From Chloroflexota bacterium (GTDB taxonomy: Bacteria > Chloroflexota > Anaerolineae > B4-G1), in assembly GCA_024232355.1 (NCBI GenBank), contig JAAEPW010000934.1, positions 1 to 13,797 on the forward strand: a stretch of 13,797 bases of DNA, read 5' to 3'. The translations under genes and the position numbers were made by a program. Under the pieces are notes generated by a model. The model ran no database searches and was not told where the DNA came from. It saw nothing but the letters and a program-made list of their open reading frames with translations. Shown here piece after piece: positions 1 to 6,633 of this stretch; positions within the stretch are counted from its first letter, which is position 1; every line of letters starts with the position of its first letter.

Positions 1-216
1 CAAACCTTGAAAAAATTGGCGGTTTTTACCATTTTTGATCGTTTTTCTGGCATCTGGACCAATTTTTCCAAGTTGATGGCAGGTGTACGGTTTAGCGTCT
101 CCAAGGCAGATTGACTCTCCAGTGACTTTTGCGGTATTGCCAAAAAACTGTTTCTTGGCAGCAGTGACTGCTTGCTTTTCATGGGCTGTTTTGAATCTGT
201 CGGAGGAGGCGCACAT
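1..216 (-). CDS. Partial reading frame, unknown product, runs off the left edge
   Basis: Not recognised. On the minus strand an ATG at 214-216 opens 72 codons with no stop up to base 1, so the gene, if real, is cut by the window edge. It starts 12 bp after the stop of the DUF4129 gene on the same strand, and AAGG lies about 10 bases upstream of the ATG, so it could be the next gene of that operon. The peptide begins MCASSDRFKTAHEK, is rich in Lys and has Cys at residue 2 and around residues 37 and 46. No signal peptide or membrane segment is visible. The DNA is AT-rich compared with the upstream operon genes. Chance openness is possible at this length, so confidence is low. Confidence 0.35.
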   Translation of the reverse strand, partial: MCASSDRFKTAHEKQAVTAAKKQFFGNTAKVTGESICLGDAKPYTCHQLGKIGPDARKTIKNGKNRQFFQGL

Positions 217-228
217 TGGAGTGTGACC

Positions 229-1674
229 TTAGTCAGAATTCTCGAGTGCTGTTTCCTGGACATGTTCCCACGCAGTCCGAATCGCTTGTAGGTCAGCCAT
301 TTGATCGGGCACTTGGCCGTAATGTACGTCGATGTAAGCTTGGGTAATTTGTGCCACTTGCTCGTGACTATCGGGAAAGGCTTGCTCAAGAGATGGCTGG
401 TACTCGTAGGGGGTCTCGTGGAGGGCACGTGGATGACCCAGTTCTGCCGCCAGTGCACCCAGATGGGCATAGATACGGCGAATTGTCAGTGCAACAAACA
501 TCTGGCCTAGACGCGAACGATTCAATGCATCGGCCATTTCACCGAGCCGTCGCCGCCCGTCATTCAACAAGTCGCTCAGGGAACCGCGCATATTGATTCC
601 TTCCCACACGGATTCCCGGTACTCGTCGTGACGTCGCCCAGCCCGTGCACGCATCCGGCGCACTGAGAGGGTAATCAGCAGCAGCAAGATCAGTACGACA
701 AAAATCACACCGATTGTCTTTGCCATCGTCAGTTGTCCGGGCGAAAATGCTGATTCTTGAAGAGATTCTAGCTCTCCCTCTTCGATCAGATCTAGCGCAA
801 ACTCTACCCCGCTTGTATCCAGGCCGACAAAGAGACTTTGCAGGAATTCCATCACAGCACGCATAATCCCAGACATGAGGAATAACAACACATAGAGCAA
901 TAAGGTTAAGAGGGCCTGCTGCGCTTCCCAGATAGGGCCCAGGAAGCGATTGAGATTTTCACCAGTCAGGAGGGTGGCTACACCGGCGGCCAGTATCAGG
1001 ACGCCCAGACTGGCTGCTACTACCGTCGCCAGCCAGCCAAGGCTAAATGGCGATTGACTGCCTCCGTATCGCTGTCCAACCTCTTCCGCCCGGGCCAACG
1101 CGATTCCTAGCAGGCTGACAAAGAAAAATGCAAACACGAATTGGTGCGGGGGCGAAGGGAGCAAGTAACCGCTCGCTATCGTCGTAATGGCCAGCATGAT
1201 CATCCCGGAACGAAAGCAAGAGATGACGGTGTCACTGTCGAGCCGCCGTTGGGCCAGTAGCACCCCTCGCCACCATACGAACAAGACTAGTAAAAAGACA
1301 GCTAGGTCGGGAGATATCCATTCGCCTGATTGTGGATTGCGGAAAATGTCGGCCAGCCAGGTGAGGTCCCAGAGGCTTGTTTGCGCGTGGCGTAGCTGAT
1401 GGACGAAAAATAGCCCGCTCAATAGCATTCCCAATCCTAACAGGCTAGAACGCAAGACGGGACGAAGGGGAAATAGTTGTAGGCTTGCACGGGCGATATA
1501 ATGCACGATCAGCAGTGCGCCCAAAAAGACCTCTGTGATTAACAACAGTGAGGGTTGGATCGGCGTGACCTGCAAGATGAGCGCGGTGACAAGTGATGCA
1601 ACAGCGCAGGCCTCCATAGATGCCAGCGCTAGGAACACCAGTTCGCGGCGGACGTAGGCACGGAATTTATTCAT
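229..1674 (-). CDS. Multi-pass membrane protein with C-terminal DUF4129 domain
   Basis: This 481-residue protein is predicted to sit in the cytoplasmic membrane. Hydrophobic segments are seen at about residues 12-36, 42-62, 74-92, 123-141, 155-173, 177-195, 212-237, 252-272 and 318-338. A basic stretch (RRMRARAGRR, about 339-348) follows the last one. The soluble C-terminal region ends in a DUF4129-like segment (about 405-475) with the typical TPYEY.P.LE..FP pattern and an alpha-helical tail. The family is known from operons with MoxR ATPases, DUF58 proteins and often transglutaminases; its biochemical role is not established. The ATG at 1672-1674 overlaps the end of the DUF58 gene by 8 bp and has a strong Shine-Dalgarno run (GGAGGAGGTG) four bases upstream, which supports both the start and translational coupling. 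Confidence is high for the gene, moderate for the domain name. Confidence 0.85.
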   Translation of the reverse strand: MNKFRAYVRRELVFLALASMEACAVASLVTALILQVTPIQPSLLLITEVFLGALLIVHYIARASLQLFPLRPVLRSSLLGLGMLLSGLFFVHQLRHAQTSLWDLTWLADIFRNPQSGEWISPDLAVFLLVLFVWWRGVLLAQRRLDSDTVISCFRSGMIMLAITTIASGYLLPSPPHQFVFAFFFVSLLGIALARAEEVGQRYGGSQSPFSLGWLATVVAASLGVLILAAGVATLLTGENLNRFLGPIWEAQQALLTLLLYVLLFLMSGIMRAVMEFLQSLFVGLDTSGVEFALDLIEEGELESLQESAFSPGQLTMAKTIGVIFVVLILLLLITLSVRRMRARAGRRHDEYRESVWEGINMRGSLSDLLNDGRRRLGEMADALNRSRLGQMFVALTIRRIYAHLGALAAELGHPRALHETPYEYQPSLEQAFPDSHEQVAQITQAYIDVHYGQVPDQMADLQAIRTAWEHVQETALENSD

Positions 1675-2980
1675 CCGACACCTCCTCCGACGTCAATCCG
1701 GCAGCTCGCAGCGCGGCTATCACGTCGCCAGGCTCTTTGCCAAAACGATGAAAGATCGGCGCGGACGAAGGCAGGTGATAAGTCACAACCCCATCCAGTT
1801 GAGGCGGTGCTTCCTCGGCCAGCGAGACCAACGCCATCAGCCGCCCCGCGTTCCGCAGCCCCATAATTGTAGCCGCCAGCTCGTCGGTCACGATGGCCGT
1901 CACCACGACCAGGGTGGCTCCCCAGGGCAGTTGGGGGCTCTCCCGGCGCAGCAGGTCGTGGATGGGCAGGGTGGCGAAACTGGTCACGGCCGCCAGCGCC
2001 TCTAGGATGGTCATAAGTTGCCCCGGCGAGCGTCCTGGCAGCACGCGAATGGGCTGGTCCGCGTGCGGCATACTGCCGTTGGCTACCAACCCCACCCGGT
2101 ATTTTTGCCCTGTGGCCCAGGTAGCGATGGACCCCGCCAGACTGATGGTGCGCTCTAGTAAATCAGGGATGACGCCTTGCCAGTGATGCTTGAATGTAGT
2201 AACGTTCAGCAAAATGACCAAGTTCAGGGCCGTGGTCGGTTCAAAGGCCCGCACTTGCAACTCTCCCTGGCGGGCGGTGGCCTTCCAATGGATGTGACGC
2301 AGACTGTCTTCGGGGTGGTAATCGCGGACGCCGATGGTGCGCAGAGGGTCTTCGAGCAAGCGCCGTTGGGCCTTGCGCTCACCAAAGGGTTCCTTGGACG
2401 GGAACCCCAAGTCTTCCAATGGCCAGACGTACGGATAAACGACCAATCGGTCGCGATTCTTGCGATTTTCCTGTGACTCAAAGAGAGTGAATATGTCACC
2501 TGACGTGATTTCTAGAGGCCCCAGCATATAGATGCCTCGCGTGGGGCACTGCAATTCGTAGCGCCGGTTGACCCGTTCGTACCAGCGCAAGGAGAACGCA
2601 GCTGTCAGATTGCCGACCTGGGGCATGTGAGTGGGCATGAGCATCCCTTCGGTCGGAGGTAGAGCCATTGGGATACGATCGCTGATCTCTACCCAACTCA
2701 AGGGTAAGAGTTTGCGGTTGGTGATGCACAACGTCATTTTGAACGTCTCGCCTGGGAAGGCCCGCAATTTGTCGAAACGCCGCTCGTACTCGATACGGCG
2801 CAGTGATAGCTGGTTCCATAACCAGGCAATGGGGATGACGGTCAGGAGACAAGCTGCCAGGACAAAAGGGGCGCGTTGACCAACAGCTAACCCGATCACG
2901 ATGAGCAACGCCGCTATCTCGAACCAGGCATGGCCCAACCGAGAGTTCTGCCCGTTGTTTTGTACGACTGGGTGTTCCAC
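1667..2980 (-). CDS. DUF58 domain-containing protein
   Basis: This 437-residue protein has two N-terminal membrane segments (about residues 19-34 and 38-56) followed by a large soluble part. An Ig-like region is followed by TRGIYMLGPLEITSGD (148-162) and the hallmark DUF58 motif GVRDYHPEDSLRHIHWK (217-233). The C-terminal part (about 250-400) resembles a von Willebrand factor A fold, with hydrophobic strands such as ALNLVILLNV. DUF58 proteins are known partners of MoxR AAA ATPases; the usual proposal is that MoxR acts as a chaperone on the VWA-like partner. The frame starts with GTG at 2978-2980, 2 bp after the MoxR stop; the Shine-Dalgarno site (AAAGG, about 10 bases upstream) is weak, so translation may be coupled to MoxR. 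A start a few codons downstream cannot be excluded. The length is normal for the family. Confidence 0.9.
   Translation of the reverse strand: MEHPVVQNNGQNSRLGHAWFEIAALLIVIGLAVGQRAPFVLAACLLTVIPIAWLWNQLSLRRIEYERRFDKLRAFPGETFKMTLCITNRKLLPLSWVEISDRIPMALPPTEGMLMPTHMPQVGNLTAAFSLRWYERVNRRYELQCPTRGIYMLGPLEITSGDIFTLFESQENRKNRDRLVVYPYVWPLEDLGFPSKEPFGERKAQRRLLEDPLRTIGVRDYHPEDSLRHIHWKATARQGELQVRAFEPTTALNLVILLNVTTFKHHWQGVIPDLLERTISLAGSIATWATGQKYRVGLVANGSMPHADQPIRVLPGRSPGQLMTILEALAAVTSFATLPIHDLLRRESPQLPWGATLVVVTAIVTDELAATIMGLRNAGRLMALVSLAEEAPPQLDGVVTYHLPSSAPIFHRFGKEPGDVIAALRAAGLTSEEVSDE
1675..1693 (-). promoter_or_regulatory. Strong ribosome binding site of the DUF4129 gene, inside the DUF58 gene
   Basis: Read on the minus strand, GGAGGAGGTG lies just upstream of the ATG at 1672-1674, within the last codons of the DUF58 gene. 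It fixes the start of the downstream gene and suggests coupled translation of the two membrane proteins. Confidence 0.7.
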
Positions 2981-2982
2981 AA

Positions 2983-3921
2983 CTAGAGCCTTTCGACTGG
3001 CACTGGCACTGTATCGATCACGTCCATCAGCACGTCGGCTATCTTGCGGCCTCTCAGTTGGGTCGCGGGGCTGATCATGATGCGGTGGGTGAGGACGTAT
3101 GGAGCCAGCAGTTTGACGTCATCGGGCAGAACATATTCACGCCCGCGGATCGCGGCCAGGGCCTGGGCGCACTTGTACAGCGCCAGCGTCCCGCGTGGGC
3201 TGGCCCCCAGGTGTATCTCTTTGTGTTCCCGCGTGGCGCGGACGACGTCCACGATGTATCCACGCACCGACTCTTCGACCCGTATCTCTCGTACCTGGCG
3301 TTGCATATCGGTCAATTCATCAGGCGTAGCGACTGGCTCCAGCGTCGTCAATGGATCTTTTCGCTCAAAGCGCAGCAGGATGGTGTGTTCTTCTTTCTTG
3401 GTTGGATAGCCGATGGGAAGTTGGATCAAAAAACGGTCGACCTGTGCCTCTGGCAGGGGAAAAGTCCCTTCCAATTCGATCGGATTCTGAGTAGCGATCA
3501 CCAAAAAAGGACGGGGAAGGGGATAGGTTTCGCCGTCTACCGTGATCTGGCGTTCCTGCATTGCCTCTAGAAGCGCAGACTGCGTGCGTGGTGTGGCACG
3601 GTTGATCTCATCGGCCAGCACCACCTGCGACATGATCGGCCCGGGGCGGAACTGGAATTCTTGTGCTTTTTGGTTAAAGTAATTGATGCCAGTGACGTCT
3701 GAGGGTAACAAGTCGGGGGTGAACTGGATGCGGCGAAAGACGCAATCCAGGCTGGCAGCAATAGACCGGGCCAGCATTGTCTTGCCGGTGCCGGGCACAT
3801 CTTCGAGGAGAATGTGCCCCTCGCATAGGATGGCAACCAGTGCCAGGTCAATCACATTGTCTTTGCCGACAATGACTTTTTGGATGTTTTCACGCACTCG
3901 GGTGACGGCTTGAGCAATCAT
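2983..3921 (-). CDS. MoxR family AAA+ ATPase
   Basis: This 312-residue AAA+ ATPase has Walker A DVPGTGKT at residues 41-48, Walker B VVLADEINRA at about 100-109 with the catalytic Asp-Glu pair at 104-105, sensor 1 ATQNPIE soon after, and a C-terminal lid domain. These are the classic MoxR features. MoxR proteins are cytoplasmic ATPases thought to help assemble or activate a VWA-domain partner; here that partner would be the DUF58 protein encoded 2 bp downstream. The ATG at 3919-3921 was chosen because AGGAG lies four bases upstream and because the protein then begins in the usual way, MIAQAVTRVRENIQKVIVGKD. A longer in-frame start near 4026 would lie upstream of the likely promoter and has no ribosome binding site. 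It is the first gene of the operon. Confidence 0.95.
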   Translation of the reverse strand: MIAQAVTRVRENIQKVIVGKDNVIDLALVAILCEGHILLEDVPGTGKTMLARSIAASLDCVFRRIQFTPDLLPSDVTGINYFNQKAQEFQFRPGPIMSQVVLADEINRATPRTQSALLEAMQERQITVDGETYPLPRPFLVIATQNPIELEGTFPLPEAQVDRFLIQLPIGYPTKKEEHTILLRFERKDPLTTLEPVATPDELTDMQRQVREIRVEESVRGYIVDVVRATREHKEIHLGASPRGTLALYKCAQALAAIRGREYVLPDDVKLLAPYVLTHRIMISPATQLRGRKIADVLMDVIDTVPVPVERL

Positions 3922-3996
3922 ATATCTCCTGTTTTTGATAGTTGGGTCACAAAGATTTCTGTTCAAGTAGAATACTGTTAAACTGGGCAATTGGTT

Positions 3997-4012
3997 CAAT
4001 TTGAGTATAACA
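3997..4012 (-). promoter_or_regulatory. Likely promoter (extended -10) of the MoxR operon
   Basis: On the minus strand TGTTATACT (4004-4012) reads as an extended -10 element: TG, one base, then TATACT at 4004-4009. No convincing -35 hexamer is seen at 16-18 bases, which is usual for extended -10 promoters. Transcription would begin near 3997, giving a leader of about 75 bases that ends in the AGGAG site of moxR. Confidence 0.5.
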
Positions 4013-4053
4013 CAAAATACGAACAAAAGGTACTTGAGAGGGTGCTTTTGGGC

Positions 4054-4081
4054 TTGCGTAGATTAGGGACACGGGTATACT
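4054..4081 (+). promoter_or_regulatory. Sigma-70-type promoter of the SixA-like phosphatase gene
   Basis: TTGCGT (4054-4059) and TATACT (4076-4081) are separated by 16 bases. Both hexamers are close to the vegetative consensus. The start of transcription would be near 4088, 34 bases before the GTG start codon. It points away from the MoxR promoter, so the two operons are divergently transcribed from a region of about 200 bp. Confidence 0.6.
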
Positions 4082-4121
4082 AAAAGTGTGAAAGGTGGTT
4101 ACAGTTGGAGGATTATTGACA

Positions 4122-4622
4122 GTGAAGACTTTGATCCTGATCAGACATGCCAAGTCCAGTTGGAAGAACGCCTATCTCGTGGACATTGATAGACCGCTGA
4201 ACAAACGAGGCAAGCGAGATGCTCCCGTAATGGGAAAGCGCCTGGCGGAGTGGGAATCCACACCAGACTTGATGATCTCTAGTCCTGCCACTCGGGCGTT
4301 GACCACGGCCGAGATCATTGCCCATGAGATCGAGTATACGTTAGAGGACATTGTTGTAGATGAGAGAATCTATGGTGCGGACGTGGCCGACTGGTTCCAG
4401 ATTATCCATGACTTGGATGATGGTTGGGATTGTGTGATGTGCTTTGGGCATAATCCAGGGATAACTGATCTGTTTAACCAGATTTCTTCTTATTACGTCA
4501 ACAACGTACCCACGTGTGGAATCCTCAAGCTTGTGTTTGACGTTGAGACGTGGAAGGATGTCGGTCGCGTCGAGCCGATGGACGTACACTATGACTATCC
4601 AAAAAAGACGGATTCAGACTGA
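4122..4622 (+). CDS. SixA-like histidine phosphatase
   Basis: This 166-residue protein belongs to the histidine phosphatase (phosphoglycerate mutase-like) superfamily. The catalytic RHA motif is at residues 8-10 (LILIRHAKSSW) with nucleophile His9. The other expected residues are Arg58 in SSPATRA, the acidic residue in DERIYGA (80-86) and the second His110 in CFGHNPG. The length matches the SixA group, which includes phosphohistidine phosphatases; the actual substrate is unknown. The GTG at 4122 is preferred because it places the first strand directly at the N-terminus as in the family and lies 10 bases after GGAGG (4107-4111). A TTG at 4116 or a GTG at 4095 is less likely. The 3' end overlaps the opposing radical SAM gene by 9 bp. 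The gene appears to be transcribed alone. Confidence 0.92.
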   Translation: MKTLILIRHAKSSWKNAYLVDIDRPLNKRGKRDAPVMGKRLAEWESTPDLMISSPATRALTTAEIIAHEIEYTLEDIVVDERIYGADVADWFQIIHDLDDGWDCVMCFGHNPGITDLFNQISSYYVNNVPTCGILKLVFDVETWKDVGRVEPMDVHYDYPKKTDSD

Positions 4623-5915
4623 ATTGGATCGTTCATCTCTAAAGTCGGCGATTGCGCGCGCCGCACTCTGTTGCTTGCGCCATTGACCAAAGTGTTGTCC
4701 TTTGCCGGTCAGGTGCTCCAAGAGATTGCGTGTTTTTTCGTCCAGGCTGCCGGGGAGGGCGTTGGCCCAGGGTGTGCCTGCCAACGGCATAAATGCGTGG
4801 CTGTGAATCCTCGCGCCCATTGCTGCTAGGTCTCGTATCATTTGACGCGTGGCTTTTCGATCCTCCTCGATTTCCTCCGGCATGCCAAAAATAAAGTCCA
4901 CGTTGGCGATAAATCCTGCTTCTAACACAAGTTGAACACCTCGATAGATGTCTTCTACTGTGTTACCGCGATGTGACAGGTCCAACATTCTTTGGCTGCC
5001 TGATTGCGCACCGATGAGTATATTATCATTGACGGCAAACTCGCGGACGAGTTCGAGCGCTTCCCCGCTCACCGATTCGGGTCTCACTTCTGATGGAAAA
5101 GAGCCAATGTAGGTGTGCTCTCGGCCAACGATTTTGTTCACACTTTTAAGCATTTCGGCCAATGCATCCAGCGGCAGTCGTTTGCTGTCAGAGCCATAGG
5201 CAAAGGCGTCTGGTGTGATAAAGCGTATTTCTGGCCGGTCATGCTTTTTCGATATCGTGACCCACTTGACGATGTTTTCCACGCTTCGATGTCGCATGCG
5301 CCCGCCGAACAGAGATGTGGTTTGGCAATACTTGCAGGCCCAGGGACAGCCGCGCGTGATCTCTATCGAGGAAAACAGAGGGAATCGCTCAGCAAAAGGC
5401 GGATAATCGTCCAGATTCTTGACCCGTGCCGAGCGTCCTGTAAAGACTGGGTCTGATTTCGGTCCGGTTTGATATGCCAACCCCTTGACGTGTTCCAAGT
5501 TGTCACTGTTATACAGAGCAGTGAGTAACTCGGGAAAGCTTTTTTCTCCCTCTCCGATTACGACAACGTCGAATCCTATAGCGAGGGTTTGTTGCCAGTC
5601 GCCGGTGGGGTGGGGTCCACCGGCGACGAGAATCACGTTGTTCAGATTGTGGGATTTTGTGTGCGCGCGTATCTGTTGCACGTCGTCTAGGACCTGGAGA
5701 GCCTTGGGTGTGGTAAAGGAGAATCCCACGACGATCTTTCCATCGCTGTGATTAACTGCCAAGGACTCGATCTGTTGACAGAGACCCAATCGAGGCTTGA
5801 GCAAGCGAATGTCTAGATCGTCGAAACGGGCATTGGTTTCAACCGCCCCGATCAAGGCCGAGATGCTTTGTCTGTTATCGTTTCCAAATATAAAGCCGAG
5901 AGCGTTTGTTTGCAT
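4614..5915 (-). CDS. B12-binding domain radical SAM protein (MJ_1487-like family)
   Basis: This 433-residue protein has two parts. Residues 1-150 form a Rossmann-like cobalamin-binding region, with VILVAGGPHPTGD (94-106) and VVVIGEGEKSFPELL (117-131) as in B12-binding radical SAM enzymes. The radical SAM core follows, with Cys190, Cys194 and Cys197 in RGCPWACKYCQ as ligands of the [4Fe-4S] cluster that cleaves S-adenosylmethionine. Later core strands (IGAQSGSQRML, VDFIFGMPEE) are also present. A classic DxHxxG cobalamin motif is not obvious, as is common in this group. The overall pattern resembles the family called B12-binding domain/radical SAM domain protein, MJ_1487 type, whose reaction is unknown. 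It is the last of eight genes, 13 bp after the beta-repeat protein. Its Shine-Dalgarno site is weak (GAGG about 17 bases upstream), so translation may depend on the gene before. Confidence 0.88.
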   Translation of the reverse strand: MQTNALGFIFGNDNRQSISALIGAVETNARFDDLDIRLLKPRLGLCQQIESLAVNHSDGKIVVGFSFTTPKALQVLDDVQQIRAHTKSHNLNNVILVAGGPHPTGDWQQTLAIGFDVVVIGEGEKSFPELLTALYNSDNLEHVKGLAYQTGPKSDPVFTGRSARVKNLDDYPPFAERFPLFSSIEITRGCPWACKYCQTTSLFGGRMRHRSVENIVKWVTISKKHDRPEIRFITPDAFAYGSDSKRLPLDALAEMLKSVNKIVGREHTYIGSFPSEVRPESVSGEALELVREFAVNDNILIGAQSGSQRMLDLSHRGNTVEDIYRGVQLVLEAGFIANVDFIFGMPEEIEEDRKATRQMIRDLAAMGARIHSHAFMPLAGTPWANALPGSLDEKTRNLLEHLTGKGQHFGQWRKQQSAARAIADFRDERSNSV

Positions 5916-5928
5916 TGGTGGTTTGTGT

Positions 5929-6591
5929 TTACCTCAGCGATTCGCCCAGGTTTTGCAAGTATTCGCCAAAGGGGGTATCGCTGAGAGCAATGTCGATAGG
6001 TATATCCAAAACGATGGGTACGCTTGTCTGTATCGGTATCGTGCGGCTGATGGTGATGGTGAAATCCTCTGTAATAGGCAGTTGCACAGGAATATCGGCC
6101 TGAATTTCCAACTCTTTGTCTATGGGAACTGCCACCTCGAACTGGATTGGGATGTTGGCCTGAATGGGAATGGGGACGGTAACGGATCTTTCGGTTAGAG
6201 GGATATCGAACGGCACATTGAACGTTTGATCGATGGAAAGCACCTGGCTGATGGGTACCGTGAATTCTTCCTGAAAGTAAATGCTGGTGTCGATGGGAAA
6301 GACGTGGTCGATCTCCATATCCACGGGTACGACGAGTGTTTGGTTGAATGGGATTTCGGCGTCGATGGCTACGACGCGGCTGATGCTCACGGTGTACTCG
6401 ATGTGGGCGTTCGCCAATGCGATCAGATCGTCGGCAGCTTGATCGAGCATTGTGCGGGCCGTGGATTGGATGCGGAGTAGACTGAATACCAAGTAGCCGA
6501 GGACGAGGGTGATGACGATCAGCCAGACCAGGGCGATCCACTGAAACTGTTGTGGTGTGAGTCGTTTGCTGGTTTTTTGCTCTGTTTCCAT
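5929..6591 (-). CDS. Membrane-anchored protein with degenerate (V/I)P(I/V)(D/Q) beta repeats, unknown function
   Basis: Not recognised as a named family. The 220-residue protein has a polar N-terminus, one membrane helix (about residues 18-39) and a short helical linker (41-62). About 140 residues then carry a periodic motif of the form (V/I/F)-P-(I/V/F)-(D/Q/S). Examples are VPVD at 88-91, FPID at 98-101, VPIS at 112-115, VPFD at 126-129, IPIQ at 147-150, VPID at 155-158, IPVQ at 167-170, IPIQ at 185-188 and IPID at 197-200. Spacing varies from about 8 to 18 residues. The alternation of hydrophobic and polar residues suggests a long beta structure, probably outside the membrane. It ends in a short amphipathic helix (FGEYLQNLGESL). 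The ATG at 6589-6591 has AAAGGAG six bases upstream. It lies between the propeller protein (42-bp gap) and the radical SAM gene (13-bp gap). Confidence 0.85.
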   Translation of the reverse strand: METEQKTSKRLTPQQFQWIALVWLIVITLVLGYLVFSLLRIQSTARTMLDQAADDLIALANAHIEYTVSISRVVAIDAEIPFNQTLVVPVDMEIDHVFPIDTSIYFQEEFTVPISQVLSIDQTFNVPFDIPLTERSVTVPIPIQANIPIQFEVAVPIDKELEIQADIPVQLPITEDFTITISRTIPIQTSVPIVLDIPIDIALSDTPFGEYLQNLGESLR

Positions 6592-6633
6592 TAGGAACTC
6601 CTTTGACGATTATCAGAATGGATGTTGGCGTGT

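Noticed and set aside
3922..4026. A 35-residue N-terminal extension of the MoxR protein
   Set aside because: The extension covers the likely promoter, has no family likeness, and the ATG at 3919-3921 has a good AGGAG site.
5852..6541. A 229-codon minus-strand frame overlapping the beta-repeat protein
   Set aside because: It is a shadow frame full of Arg, His and Pro. The overlapping 220-residue frame has a membrane helix, a strong ribosome binding site and a regular repeat pattern.
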